Shown here: positions 37,980 through 45,680 of the stretch, piece by piece | Numbering within the stretch: position 1 is the first letter of the stretch | Layout of the letters: each line of letters opens with the position of its first letter | Origin: Pseudomonadota bacterium | GTDB lineage: Bacteria; Pseudomonadota; Gammaproteobacteria; Steroidobacterales; Steroidobacteraceae | Reading direction: 5' to 3' | NCBI GenBank assembly: GCA_037200975.1 | Contig: JBBCGI010000001.1 | Location: forward strand, 3,251,501 to 3,315,500 | Length of the DNA: 64,000 nucleotides | Notes under the pieces: generated by a model | What the model was told of the DNA's origin: nothing | Seen by the model: the letters and a program-made list of their open reading frames with translations, nothing else | Databases searched by the model: none | Made by a program: the position numbers and the translations under genes

Positions 37980-38441
37980 ATGTTCACCTGGCTTAGGTCG
38001 CTTTTCAGTTCTTCGTGCGTCGTGGAGTTGAGCCCGCAGCGCGTCCTTGTCCGCGACCTTATTACAGGGCAGCAGCACGAGTTCTCTCCAGTTCTGAGCC
38101 TCGACGCCTCGAGTCGCGTCTCCTCTATCGGCCGCCCCGTTTCGTCAGCTGCTGTTCAAACATTCGAACCTTTTGCCAACTCTGCCGCACTGGAGAAAAA
38201 CGGCCGAATGGCGGAGTTGCTTATGCAGTACGCTTTTTCAAAGGTCGGGTCGAACCAATGGATCAAGCCAGCTCCAAGCGTTGTGCTCTTTGTGCCTCGA
38301 GACCGTGCGAACGCGCTGGGTCCAGTCGAGGACTCGGTCTTGCTCAACCTCTCCGAGAGAGCGGGTGCGCGCCGCACAGTGGTTCATCGAGGGGAGCGTC
38401 CCACCGACGAAGTGGCTTATGGTCTGCTTAACGAGGCCTAA
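37980..38441 (+). CDS. Cassette 7: short MreB/actin-like protein
   Basis: The 153-residue product resembles the N-terminal actin-like subdomain of MreB: CVVELSPQRVLVRDL, EFSPVLSLD, VQTFEPFANSAALEKNGRM in the place of the MreB I-P-K-D-G-V-I region, then SVVLFVPRD and VEDSVLLNLSERAGARRTVV corresponding to the conserved P-S-G and S-A-E-S-A-G-A segments. The nucleotide-binding glycine motif of phosphate loop 1 is not evident, and the second half of MreB is missing. It might be an isolated subdomain that interferes with or caps MreB filaments. The stop lies in the attC box. Confidence 0.55.
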   Translation: MFTWLRSLFSSSCVVELSPQRVLVRDLITGQQHEFSPVLSLDASSRVSSIGRPVSSAAVQTFEPFANSAALEKNGRMAELLMQYAFSKVGSNQWIKPAPSVVLFVPRDRANALGPVEDSVLLNLSERAGARRTVVHRGERPTDEVAYGLLNEA

Positions 38442-38523
38442 CAACTCGCTGGAGCGGACGCGTGAGGGATAAAGTGCCAAGCTCATACATCGGCGTGCGC
38501 GCCGCTCAGCTCAACCGTTAGGC
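38436..38523 (+). repeat. attC site 7
   Basis: The 88-bp site begins GCCTAAC and ends GTTAGGC, matching its own cassette start. Confidence 0.9.
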
Positions 38524-38533
38524 ATCACGATCA

Positions 38534-38959
38534 ATGTCGCGCGTTGAACTCAAGACTCTTTGGACCGACGACGACGGAATGCTCCAGATCCTCGTGGGCG
38601 CCACAAATGGATGTGCTTCGGCTTCGATGGAAGTTTATTCCTATCCTGACGACGTTGAATCCTTCGCCACTCGCTTGGAAGCGTTCCCTTCTAGCCCAGA
38701 GGACCAAGTCTCTTGGGAATCCGGCGGCCCCGATCCAAAGTGCTATGGGCATATGTTGCTGCGTGCTCACGTGCTCGACGGAAGCGGGCATTCTGTTGTC
38801 GAGGTGCTAATGGACATTCGTGGCGAGCCGCCAAACCGGGCGACGAGCAATTTCTTCCTATGTTGCAATCCTGCCGACCTAAATGAACTCGGTCGCAGGA
38901 TCAACGCGTGGTTGCCGAGTTCGTCTGAACAGCTTTCCGTGGAGTGGCGTGATGCCTAA
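38534..38959 (+). CDS. Cassette 8: hypothetical protein
   Basis: A soluble 141-residue protein with no signal peptide or membrane segment. MLQILVGATNGCASASMEVYSYPDDVESFATRLEAF and HVLDGSGHSVVEVLMDIRG suggest alternating beta strands, a pattern seen in small immunity-type proteins, but no family is recognised. The stop codon lies within the R'' box of its attC, which is itself split by an IS3 element. Confidence 0.6.
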   Translation: MSRVELKTLWTDDDGMLQILVGATNGCASASMEVYSYPDDVESFATRLEAFPSSPEDQVSWESGGPDPKCYGHMLLRAHVLDGSGHSVVEVLMDIRGEPPNRATSNFFLCCNPADLNELGRRINAWLPSSSEQLSVEWRDA

Positions 38960-39032
38960 CAAATCGCTGGAGCGGACGCGATAGTTCCTTCGGTTTAGTG
39001 GACACCCTGATCTAACGATCAGGAGTGTCGAG

Positions 39033-39389
39033 ATGCCGAAGCCCGGGCCGAGAACGACCTACAAGTACAGCGATCACTTCAAGGCGACAGCCGTTCGCCT
39101 GAGCCAGCTTCCTGGCGTTGAAGTGGGCGATGTTGCGCAGTCGCTTTACATCCATCTGTTCATGTTGTCTCGTTGGCGCAAACAGGCGCGCGAGGGACTG
39201 ATCGTGACCAAGGGTGTTGCAGTGGATAAAGAGGTGCTGGCTGAGCTGAAGGAGCTGCGCCAGTTGAAGAAGGAGCACGAGCGACTCAAGCTCGAGCATG
39301 AGATTCTAAAAAAAGCCATCGAGTTCACCTCCGCTCGAAAAGCCAGATCTTCGCCTTCATCGCGCACTGTGAAGCGACGTTCCCGGTGA
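39033..39389 (+). CDS. IS3-family transposase OrfA
   Basis: The 118-residue OrfA binds the element ends. It has an N-terminal helix-turn-helix ([40 protein letters not shown]) and a leucine-zipper-like helix [24 protein letters not shown] run of seven A (39308-39314) in phase A AAA AAA near the end is a -1 frameshift signal that would fuse it to OrfB. Confidence 0.9.
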   Translation: MPKPGPRTTYKYSDHFKATAVRLSQLPGVEVGDVAQSLYIHLFMLSRWRKQAREGLIVTKGVAVDKEVLAELKELRQLKKEHERLKLEHEILKKAIEFTSARKARSSPSSRTVKRRSR

Positions 39390-40195
39390 GAGTGATGTGT
39401 CGATTGCACAAGGTGAGTCCGGCCGGGTACTACGCTTGGAGAGCGCGAGCTCGCAGTACAAGATCGATCGAGGATGATCGACTGGTAGCGAGGATCGTCC
39501 AGGTCCATCGCGCCAGCCGCCAGACCTACGGCAGCCCGCGCGTTCACGCCTCGCTCGTTCGGACCGGAGAGCAAGTCGGGCGCCGTCGCGTGGAACGCCT
39601 GATGCGCGAACGTGGCCTGCAAGGCTGTTCGACTACTCTTTACCGGCGGCTGCCTGGACTGGCGCGGTTCTACGGCAACTTGCCGAGCTCGGCCCATGCC
39701 ATCCCTATCTGTCGCACCGATCAAGTGTGGGTGGGTGATGTGACGTATCTGAAGGTCGGATCACGGTGGCGCTATCTAGCCACGATCATGGATCGGCACT
39801 CGCGCAGACTGCTGGGCTGGTCGTTGGGTCATCGCAGGACGCCTTCGCTCACCAGACGTGCGCTCGCCGCGGCGCTGAAGACACGCCGACCTGCGAGTGG
39901 CGCGATGTTCCATAGTGATCGCGGTGTGGAGTTCCTTGCCGACAGCTTCCGGCGTACCCTTGCCAAAGTCGGAATCAGTCAGTCCGTGAACCGCCCGATG
40001 AGGATGACCGACAACGCTCATATGGAATCGTGGCACAAAAGCATGAAGTCGGATCTGTATCACCGGCAGACGTTCCAGAGCGACCAGCAGCTGCGGTGCG
40101 CAATCCGAAGCTACGTCGAGTTCTACAACACCGAGCGACTTCATTCGTCGCTCGGCTATCGTTCACCGATCGAGTTCGAACAACAGAAGTCCTAA
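39386..40195 (+). CDS. IS3-family transposase OrfB, DDE integrase core
   Basis: The 269-residue annotated part begins [19 protein letters not shown] and contains HTH_21 and rve domains. The DDE residues are in [21 protein letters not shown] and [11 protein letters not shown]. In the cell it is most likely made as an OrfAB fusion through the A7 slippery run, since the same frame is open back to that point. It looks intact. Confidence 0.92.
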   Translation: MRVMCRLHKVSPAGYYAWRARARSTRSIEDDRLVARIVQVHRASRQTYGSPRVHASLVRTGEQVGRRRVERLMRERGLQGCSTTLYRRLPGLARFYGNLPSSAHAIPICRTDQVWVGDVTYLKVGSRWRYLATIMDRHSRRLLGWSLGHRRTPSLTRRALAAALKTRRPASGAMFHSDRGVEFLADSFRRTLAKVGISQSVNRPMRMTDNAHMESWHKSMKSDLYHRQTFQSDQQLRCAIRSYVEFYNTERLHSSLGYRSPIEFEQQKS

Positions 40196-40298
40196 CCCAC
40201 GGGTGTCCACTTTTGCGAAGGAAGTCCCCGCGTGAGGGATAAAGTGCCAAGTTCATACGTCGGCGTGCGCGCCGCTCAGCTCAACCGTTAGGCGTCAC

Positions 40299-40829
40299 AT
40301 GAAGTGTCACAGACTCGCCATCCTCCCCGCCGCGTTGTTGGCAGTGCTAGCGGTTCGCGTAGATGCTTGCGAAGACGCCGCTGCACGTGTGACGGCACAG
40401 AGCTTTGTTGAGAAGGTTGTCCTGGCCGACGACTGCGTACTGGGACTGAAAAGCTTTGACGTTCATGAATTCTGGATTCGCGAATGTGCAAAGCGCCAGG
40501 GGTCTCACAAAAACCTCTATGCAGAATTCGCGCGCCGCACAACCGCGAATGTTGTGGAGGTCCGCCTGACGGAGGGCTCCAAGTACGCCGTGGTTCAGTT
40601 CAAAGGCCCTGAGCAACTCGCATTTTCGATGGCGCTCAGCCGAGCTGGGCTTTGCCTTGGAAACAACGATACATTGTGGCCGTCGGGCAAGTTGACAGGA
40701 TGCGGAAAAGAGTTTTGGACCGACATTCCAATTGTGGAATATGCAGGGGCTATCCCTCTGGAATGTCGCGACGAGCACTGGGCGGTTGTGACGCCTAACA
40801 AATCGCTGGAGCGGACGCGTGAGAGATAA
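40299..40829 (+). CDS. Cassette 9: exported protein of unknown function
   Basis: The 176-residue product starts with a signal peptide (MKCHRLAILPAALLAVLAVRVDA). The mature part has four or more cysteines (ADDCVLGLK, IRECAKRQG, AGLCLG, GCGKEF) and VVEVRLTEGSKYAVVQFKG. No family is recognised. The frame ends inside the attC, giving the tail NKSLERTRER, so the last residues are encoded by the recombination site. Confidence 0.6.
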   Translation: MKCHRLAILPAALLAVLAVRVDACEDAAARVTAQSFVEKVVLADDCVLGLKSFDVHEFWIRECAKRQGSHKNLYAEFARRTTANVVEVRLTEGSKYAVVQFKGPEQLAFSMALSRAGLCLGNNDTLWPSGKLTGCGKEFWTDIPIVEYAGAIPLECRDEHWAVVTPNKSLERTRER

Positions 40830-40880
40830 AGTGCCAAGCTCACACATCGGCGTGCGCGCCGCTCAGCTCAACCGTTAGGC
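40793..40880 (+). repeat. attC site 9
   Basis: The 88-bp site begins GCCTAAC and ends GTTAGGC. Confidence 0.92.
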
Positions 40881-40887
40881 GCCAGTT

Positions 40888-41496
40888 GTGCAATTACTTC
40901 GTCGTTTGATCAGACCGATGACGGGAGGGGCTGTGCTTACAAGTGGCAGATTCAAGATGGGTCTCGCCCTGTCAGTTGTGCCACTGGTGATTGCAGCGGC
41001 CGAAAACCCCCCATCCAAGACTCGAGTTCTCATCGCGCCCGAGTGCAAATCGGCATATTTTCTCCTGGGCATCCCATCGCTTCCCGGCGGAATAACGCGC
41101 TCAACAAAGCCGGTGCCAGACTACGTGGAGTGGGATCCCTCTGTCGCCAAGCCACTCACGTTTAAAGATCTACGCACTCAAGTGACTTTTTACGTGGAAA
41201 GCGATGGCCGGCATTTGGCAGCAATCGATTCACAGGGAAAGATCTTGTGGGTTCGAAATCCCTTTGAAGATTCCAAGCTTTGCCCTTATAGGACGCCGAG
41301 GCCGATCATTTATCGGATTGAAGAAGCGGATTCACCACTAGACGCCGATGCACCTGGAAACGAGATCTGGCTCTCCGCCTTCCGCAAGAGAGGCATGGAC
41401 CCCTCGCATGGATTCATAAGAATCCATTTCGACTCTTCCCAGTTTGGGCTCGTCGATATAAGCAATGGGGCTTTCCTGATGGAGGGCCAAAATTGA
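40888..41496 (+). CDS. Cassette 10: exported protein of unknown function
   Basis: Up to 202 residues from a GTG start; ATG codons at 40918 and 40957 are alternatives, and the last would leave a compact signal peptide (MGLALSVVPLVIAAA). The mature part contains VLIAPECKSAYFLLGIPSLPGG, VTFYVESDGRHLAAID and GFIRIHFDSSQFGLVDI. No family is recognised. Unlike other cassettes, about 50 bp separate its stop from the attC. Confidence 0.6.
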   Translation: MQLLRRLIRPMTGGAVLTSGRFKMGLALSVVPLVIAAAENPPSKTRVLIAPECKSAYFLLGIPSLPGGITRSTKPVPDYVEWDPSVAKPLTFKDLRTQVTFYVESDGRHLAAIDSQGKILWVRNPFEDSKLCPYRTPRPIIYRIEEADSPLDADAPGNEIWLSAFRKRGMDPSHGFIRIHFDSSQFGLVDISNGAFLMEGQN

Positions 41497-41544
41497 TTTG
41501 GTGTTCTGTGCAAATGGACTCAATTGTGAGAACTATGCTTGAGC

Positions 41545-41632
41545 GCCTAACACATCGCTGGAGCGGACGCGTGAGGGATAAAGTGCCAAGCTCATGCTGC
41601 GGCGTGCGCGCCGCTCAGCTCACCCGTTAGGT
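41545..41632 (+). repeat. attC site 10
   Basis: The 88-bp site begins GCCTAAC and ends GTTAGGT. Confidence 0.92.
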
Positions 41633-41662
41633 TGCTCCGAATTCTCCCCTCAGCGGCTGGGG

Positions 41663-41692
41663 TTGCAATCCCCTATTTACTGTAGTTACACT
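41663..41692 (+). promoter_or_regulatory. Candidate promoter of the BrnTA cassette
   Basis: TTGCAA and TACACT are 18 bp apart in the AT-rich stretch before brnT. The predicted start of transcription falls at or next to the GTG at 41698, so the message could be leaderless. Toxin-antitoxin cassettes usually carry their own promoter. Confidence 0.5.
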
Positions 41693-41697
41693 AATTC

Positions 41698-41973
41698 GTG
41701 CGCATTACCTTCGATCCAGCCAAGCGAGCCGCCACGCTGGAAGAGCGAGGCCTCGATTTCGCGGATGCCGCCGAGGTTTTCGATGGAATCACGGCCGAAG
41801 CGGAGGACACGCGCAAAGACTACGGAGAGACGAGAATCATTTGTTTCGGCCTGCTGCGAGGCCGGCTTGTGCAGATCGTCTATACGCCGCGTGACGCTGG
41901 GCGTCACATCATCAGTATGAGGAAAGCCAATGGCCGCGAAAAAGCGCGTCTCGCGCCGCTCCTTGGGATCTGA
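41698..41973 (+). CDS. brnT: Cassette 11: BrnT-family ribonuclease toxin
   Basis: The 91-residue product matches BrnT toxins, RelE-fold ribonucleases that cleave mRNA: MRITFDPAKRAATLEERGLDFADAAEVFDG at the start, then ETRIICFGLLRGRLVQIVYTPRDAGRHIISMRKANGREK at the end, with the usual catalytic R/H and R-K-A residues. It starts with GTG and overlaps brnA by 44 bp. As a cassette-borne module it probably stabilises the array. Confidence 0.88.
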   Translation: MRITFDPAKRAATLEERGLDFADAAEVFDGITAEAEDTRKDYGETRIICFGLLRGRLVQIVYTPRDAGRHIISMRKANGREKARLAPLLGI

Positions 41974-42205
41974 TCTCAAGCGCGTCGACGAACACCGGAT
42001 CAAGCCGCACGAGTACGTGGATGGCCCACGCCTGACGCCTGAATTGCTTGGTCGCATGGTAGTGAAGAAGCGCGGGCGCCCAATTTCTGGCAATGCACGA
42101 AGGCTTCTGACATTGCGCCTTCCGGTCGAGGTCATCGAACGCTGGAAGGCCACTGGCCCTGGCTGGCAAACGCGCATGGCCGACCGTCTTACTAAGACGC
42201 GCTAG
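41930..42205 (+). CDS. brnA: Cassette 11: BrnA-family antitoxin
   Basis: The 91-residue product is the BrnA antitoxin and autorepressor that neutralises BrnT. The segment KKRGRPISGNARRLLTLRLPVEVIERWKATGPGWQTRMADRL is the family signature, a ribbon-helix-helix DNA-binding end. Toxin-first order with overlap is normal for brnTA, and the start within the toxin gene implies translational coupling. Confidence 0.88.
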   Translation: MAAKKRVSRRSLGSDLKRVDEHRIKPHEYVDGPRLTPELLGRMVVKKRGRPISGNARRLLTLRLPVEVIERWKATGPGWQTRMADRLTKTR

Positions 42206-42209
42206 AGCA

Positions 42210-42297
42210 ACCTAACAAATCGCTCGAGCGGACGCGTGAGGGATAAAGTGCAAAGCTCATACATCGGCGTGCGCGCCGCGCAGCTCAACCGTTAGGC
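42210..42297 (+). repeat. attC site 11
   Basis: The 88-bp site begins ACCTAAC, complementing the GTTAGGT that opens the brnTA cassette, and ends GTTAGGC. Confidence 0.92.
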
Positions 42298-42305
42298 GGT
42301 AACCT

Positions 42306-42653
42306 GTGGACCAGAACCACTACACAGCGACCACAGCACAGTTAAGTGAACAGAATGGACTTGATGTGCGATGGCGCAGTGCTCTCGCTGTATGGTGGAG
42401 TGCCGCTTGGCGAGGGTTCCTCTACTCGTTTCCCGCTGGACTGATGTTTGGAGCCGTAGCGGCAGCGATAGGTCGACGAATGGGCATGGCGGAGGCGGCG
42501 CAGATCTATGGAGTAGTGGGCACGTATGCCGTCTCGATCCCGCTTTCCATGCTTGCAATGAAGCAAGCGTTGTCGAGGCATGTCGCCTCGCTAGTCGCGG
42601 AGCAGGTGGCGTTGCCGCCTAATTCCTCGCTCGAGCGCACGCGTGAGAGATAA
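42306..42653 (+). CDS. Cassette 12: small membrane protein
   Basis: A 115-residue protein from a GTG start, with two hydrophobic segments (GFLYSFPAGLMFGAVAAAIG and IYGVVGTYAVSIPLSMLAM). No family is recognised. The frame ends in the attC with the tail NSSLERTRER. Its attC is degenerate at both boxes, so it is probably fixed in the array. Confidence 0.55.
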   Translation: MDQNHYTATTAQLSEQNGLDVRWRSALAVWWSAAWRGFLYSFPAGLMFGAVAAAIGRRMGMAEAAQIYGVVGTYAVSIPLSMLAMKQALSRHVASLVAEQVALPPNSSLERTRER

Positions 42654-42716
42654 AGTGCCAAGCCTAAGCTCAAGCCCAAGCGTCTGCATACGCGGCGCTC
42701 AGCTCAACCGCTAGAC
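42617..42716 (+). repeat. attC site 12, degenerate
   Basis: This site is 100 bp, with extra CCTAAGCTCAAG-like bases in the centre. Its first box is GCCTAAT and its last GCTAGAC, each with a change in the invariant AAC/GTT triplet, so recombination is probably impaired. Confidence 0.8.
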
Positions 42717-42823
42717 GACATGAACGGCCGTCGCATCACTACCGATCCTGACGCTCCGTCGAGCGATCCAAGTCTTCCTGCGTTCCTCTCGTAAGCGTCC
42801 GGTCTGGGCGCATTGACACGCGA

Positions 42824-44344
42824 TCAGGCGGCGAGCTTGAGCTCAGGTAGTTCGGCGGCGATGGCCCATGGCAGGAGTTCATCGACGTGGTTGATCGGAT
42901 GCTCGGGCAGGCGTTCGAACAGGTAGCGCAGATACGCCTCGATGTTCAAGCTGTTGAGCTGCGCGGTCGCGATGAGCGAGTAGATCCCGGCAGCACGCTC
43001 GCCGCCATCATCGCAGCCGGCAAAGAGCCAGTTCTTGCGCCCGAGCGCGACCGTGCGCAAGGATCGCTCCGCCGCGTTGTTGTCGATCTCGATGCGCCCG
43101 TCGTCGCGATAACGCGTGAGCGCCGTCCAGCGCGAGAGCGTGTAACGGATCGCGAGCGCGAACTGGCTCTTCTGGGCGACCTTCGACAACTGCTCGTGCA
43201 GCCAGGCGTGCAAGGCGTGGAGTGCGGGACCGGCGCGGGCCTGGCGTACTTCTCGACGTTGATCGGGCGGCGAGCCTCGGATCTCATCCTCGATTGCGTA
43301 GAGTTCGCCGATGCGCGCGAGCGCTTCGGCGGCGACGGGAGAGCCGTTCGCGGCGTGCAAGTCGAAGAACTTGCGCCGCGCGTGCGCCCAGCAAGCCGCC
43401 TCGATCAGCGGATCTTTGGGTCGGTCGTACAGTCCCTTGAACCCGGCATATCCGTCGGCCTGCAGGACTCCGACGAACGTAGTTAGGTGAGCGTTGGGCC
43501 GCTCGGCTTTACGATCCGGCGAGTAGCGCATGAGCACCGCTGGCGGCTCTGTGGATCCGGCAGGCCGATCATCGCGCACGTAAGTCCACAGCCGTCCTTG
43601 CTTGGTCGTGCCACGACCAGGGGCCAGAACCGGCACCGGCGTGTCGTCGGCGTGCAGCTTCTCGGCCGACAACACGTAGCGGCCCAGTGCCTCGAGGAGC
43701 GGCGAGAGCAACTCGCTTGCGCCTCCGACCCAGTCGGCGAGCGTTGAACGGTCCAGATCGATCCCATCGCGGGCAAAGATCTGGCTCTGCCGATACAGCG
43801 GCAGATGATCGGCATACTTGGATACCAGGACGTGTGCGAGCATCCCGGGACCGGCAAGGCCTCGGGCAATCGGACGAGCAGGAGCCGGTGCCTGCACGAG
43901 CTTCTCGCACTTCACGCACGAGAACTTCGGCCGCACGTGACGGATGACTTTGTAGCGCTCCGAGATCCACTCGATCATCTCGGCGACGTCTTCGCCTGCG
44001 GGGCGCAGCGCGCCGCCGCACTCCGGGCAGGCGCAGGCGCTCTCGTGCACGATCGACTCGCGCGGCAGATGCTCGGGAAGCGGCCGGCGCACGGGCTTGA
44101 CCGCCGGCTCCTTCGGGGGCGGTTGCGTGTGCGCGGGACGGGCGGCGAGCTGCGACTCCAGATCCTCGAGCCGAAGCTGCATCTGCAAGAGCTCCCGGTC
44201 GGCTTGTTCTGAGGATCGGCCGTACTTCTGGCGCTTGAGCACCGCGATCTCGAAGCGCAGCTTCTCGAGCTCGAGTGCCTGGGTGAGCGCGAAGGTCGTG
44301 AGAGTCTCGAGATCCTTCGGCAGTTGCTCGCGTGTGAGCGCCAT
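42824..44344 (-). CDS. tnpC: IS66 transposase TnpC
   Basis: The 506-residue DDE transposase has an N-terminal leucine-rich helix (LEKLRFEIAVLKRQKYGRSSEQADRE), a zinc-finger-like segment (CACPECGGALRPAGED) and the catalytic core with HADDTPVPVLAPG, LQADGYAGFKGLYD, ACWAHARRKFFDLH and DNNAAERSLRTVALGRKNWLF. The length is typical and it appears intact. Confidence 0.95.
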   Translation of the reverse strand: MALTREQLPKDLETLTTFALTQALELEKLRFEIAVLKRQKYGRSSEQADRELLQMQLRLEDLESQLAARPAHTQPPPKEPAVKPVRRPLPEHLPRESIVHESACACPECGGALRPAGEDVAEMIEWISERYKVIRHVRPKFSCVKCEKLVQAPAPARPIARGLAGPGMLAHVLVSKYADHLPLYRQSQIFARDGIDLDRSTLADWVGGASELLSPLLEALGRYVLSAEKLHADDTPVPVLAPGRGTTKQGRLWTYVRDDRPAGSTEPPAVLMRYSPDRKAERPNAHLTTFVGVLQADGYAGFKGLYDRPKDPLIEAACWAHARRKFFDLHAANGSPVAAEALARIGELYAIEDEIRGSPPDQRREVRQARAGPALHALHAWLHEQLSKVAQKSQFALAIRYTLSRWTALTRYRDDGRIEIDNNAAERSLRTVALGRKNWLFAGCDDGGERAAGIYSLIATAQLNSLNIEAYLRYLFERLPEHPINHVDELLPWAIAAELPELKLAA

Positions 44345-44389
44345 GGGTGCGCATGATACCGCACCCGATCGACAGTGGCTAACTACTTA

Positions 44390-44737
44390 TCACACCGCCA
44401 GCGTCGGCTCGTACGTGCGCTCGATACGCCGCCAGTCGATCCCTTCCAGCAGCATCGACAGCTGCGCGCCGGTCAAGTTGACCGAGCCATGGGTTGCCTG
44501 CGGCCATACGAACCGGCCGCGCTCAAGTCGTTTGGCAAAAAGACACATCCCATCACCGCTCCACCACAGGATCTTCACCCGATCGCCCGCTCGGCCACGA
44601 AACACAAACAGCTGTCCGGAGAACGGATCCTCGGCGAGTTGCTCCTGCACGCTTGCAGCAAGGCCGTCGAACCCTTTACGCATGTCAGTGGCGCCGGCGG
44701 CCAGCCACACCTTCACTCCCGCCGGCAGCGCGATCAT
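44390..44737 (-). CDS. tnpB: IS66 accessory protein TnpB
   Basis: The 115-residue IS66 Orf2 protein begins MIALPAGVKVWLAAGATDMRKGFDGLAA and contains VFRGRAGDRVKILWWSGDGMCLFAKRLE, the family signature. It is required for transposition but its biochemical role is unclear. Its ATG overlaps the tnpA stop (ATGA); a longer upstream reading in this frame is not coding. Confidence 0.95.
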   Translation of the reverse strand: MIALPAGVKVWLAAGATDMRKGFDGLAASVQEQLAEDPFSGQLFVFRGRAGDRVKILWWSGDGMCLFAKRLERGRFVWPQATHGSVNLTGAQLSMLLEGIDWRRIERTYEPTLAV

Positions 44738-45147
44738 CGACGAGAAGCCCACTCGAGGATGTGGGTGAGCGTCGCGGGCGGGATCTCGCCGTGTAATCGC
44801 ACGCTCACGGCGCCCGCGAACGCGATCTCGACACAGATGGGAGTCTGCGCTGCGGGAACCTTGGCGCGCGTCGTCGCCGGTGCCGTTGCCCGCTCGCTCG
44901 GCGTCAGCGTCGGCATCGTCACCTTCACCGGCAGCAGCCGCGGCCCCATCTCGCGCTGGCGCTCGAGCAATCCGCGCCGGTGCAGTCGTCGCCATCCAAA
45001 CACCAGGTTGGCGTTCACGCCGTTACGAAGCGCCACCGCCGCAACCGACGCACCAGGCCGGCTCGCTTCTTCGACAATCCGCAGCTTCTCTTGCACTGAT
45101 CGAAACTGACGCTTGCCGCCTTGCTCACTCTTGCTCGAAGTGTCCAT
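44734..45147 (-). CDS. tnpA: IS66 accessory protein TnpA
   Basis: The 137-residue IS66 Orf1 protein has an N-terminal helix-turn-helix (RSVQEKLRIVEEASRPGASVAAVALRNGVNANLVFGWRRLHRRG). It is first in the tnpA-tnpB-tnpC order. The start MDTSSKSEQGG is chosen over an upstream frame start because it matches the usual length. Confidence 0.9.
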   Translation of the reverse strand: MDTSSKSEQGGKRQFRSVQEKLRIVEEASRPGASVAAVALRNGVNANLVFGWRRLHRRGLLERQREMGPRLLPVKVTMPTLTPSERATAPATTRAKVPAAQTPICVEIAFAGAVSVRLHGEIPPATLTHILEWASRR

Positions 45148-45589
45148 CTGGGCTCCAAGTGGACACGACCTCCGTGCCACTCATCGCCCCATCATGCGTC
45201 GACGCGATCGATCTCAAGAGTGTGCCCAGACCGGACGCTTACTTCCTCTCCAAGCCCACTGATAGTCCTGTGTACCACGGCTATGTAGTTATCCCTGAGA
45301 CCTGCACAGAGGGCTGGTGCCTGGGATCGATCACTGAGTTCGAAGATCCAGCCGGATGCACGGGCGGTGACGCATTTGTGATTGCTCCTGATGGCAGTAG
45401 GGCCGGGTTGGTGTGGGAAGTAGGTGATGAGCCGCTCCAGGAGATCATGGCGCCTGATTCGGAGCGCTGGGGCGTATACGCAATCTGGTTCCCTAGTCCG
45501 ACTCGGACTATCCAAGACCTGGTAAACAACTTTCGCTTCGTACTTCCGCAGATCAAAGAGGCGTACGCGCGTGCCCGAAAGTAGCTGTC

Positions 45590-45677
45590 GTCTAACAAAT
45601 CGCGGGAGCCGACGCGTGCAAGATAAAGGGTCAAGCTCAAACGCCGACGCACGCGCCGCTTAGCTAAACAGTTAGGA
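45590..45677 (+). repeat. attC site 13
   Basis: The 88-bp site begins GTCTAAC and ends GTTAGGA. The first box would pair with GTTAGAC; the cassette now opens GCTAGAC, one base different, which points to a mutation in attC 12. Confidence 0.85.
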
Positions 45678-45680
45678 TTC

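Larger units (their letters stand above)
38981..40229 (+). mobile_element. IS3-family insertion sequence
   Basis: A 1249-bp element with orfA and orfB in -1 relation, flanked by a GCG direct repeat. Imperfect terminal inverted repeats share TTCCTTCG and AGTGGACACC at both ends. It is inserted within attC 8; the reconstructed uninterrupted attC length confirms the borders to within a few bases. Confidence 0.9.
38954..40293 (+). repeat. attC site 8, interrupted by an IS3-family element
   Basis: The left part 38954-38980 begins GCCTAAC; the right part 40233-40293 ends GTTAGGC. Joined after removing the insertion and one GCG duplicate, they make exactly 88 bp, like the other sites. The split should abolish recombination here. 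Confidence 0.9.
42791..45242 (-). mobile_element. IS66-family insertion sequence
   Basis: This complete 2452-bp element has 22-bp terminal inverted repeats starting GTAAGCGTCCGGTCTGGGC with one mismatch. It is flanked by the 8-bp target duplication TTCCTCTC (42783-42790 and 45243-45250), the usual length for IS66. It carries tnpA, tnpB and tnpC on the minus strand. The intact ends and repeats suggest recent insertion. Confidence 0.97.
42720..45584 (+). pseudogene. Cassette 13 gene split by IS66
   Basis: ATG 42720 opens a frame that is cut at 42790 by the IS66 element. Removing the IS and one copy of its 8-bp target duplication joins 42720-42790 to 45251-45584 in frame and gives a 134-residue protein beginning MNGRRITTDPDAPSSDP and ending LPQIKEAYARARK. 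The restored protein contains VVIPETCTEGWCLGSITEFED and MAPDSERWGVYAIWFPSPTR; no family is recognised. The insertion probably inactivates it. Confidence 0.85.

Noticed and set aside
42717-42790. Independent 24-residue microprotein before IS66
   Set aside because: The frame continues exactly across the IS66 target duplication into the downstream segment, so it is the 5' part of a split gene.
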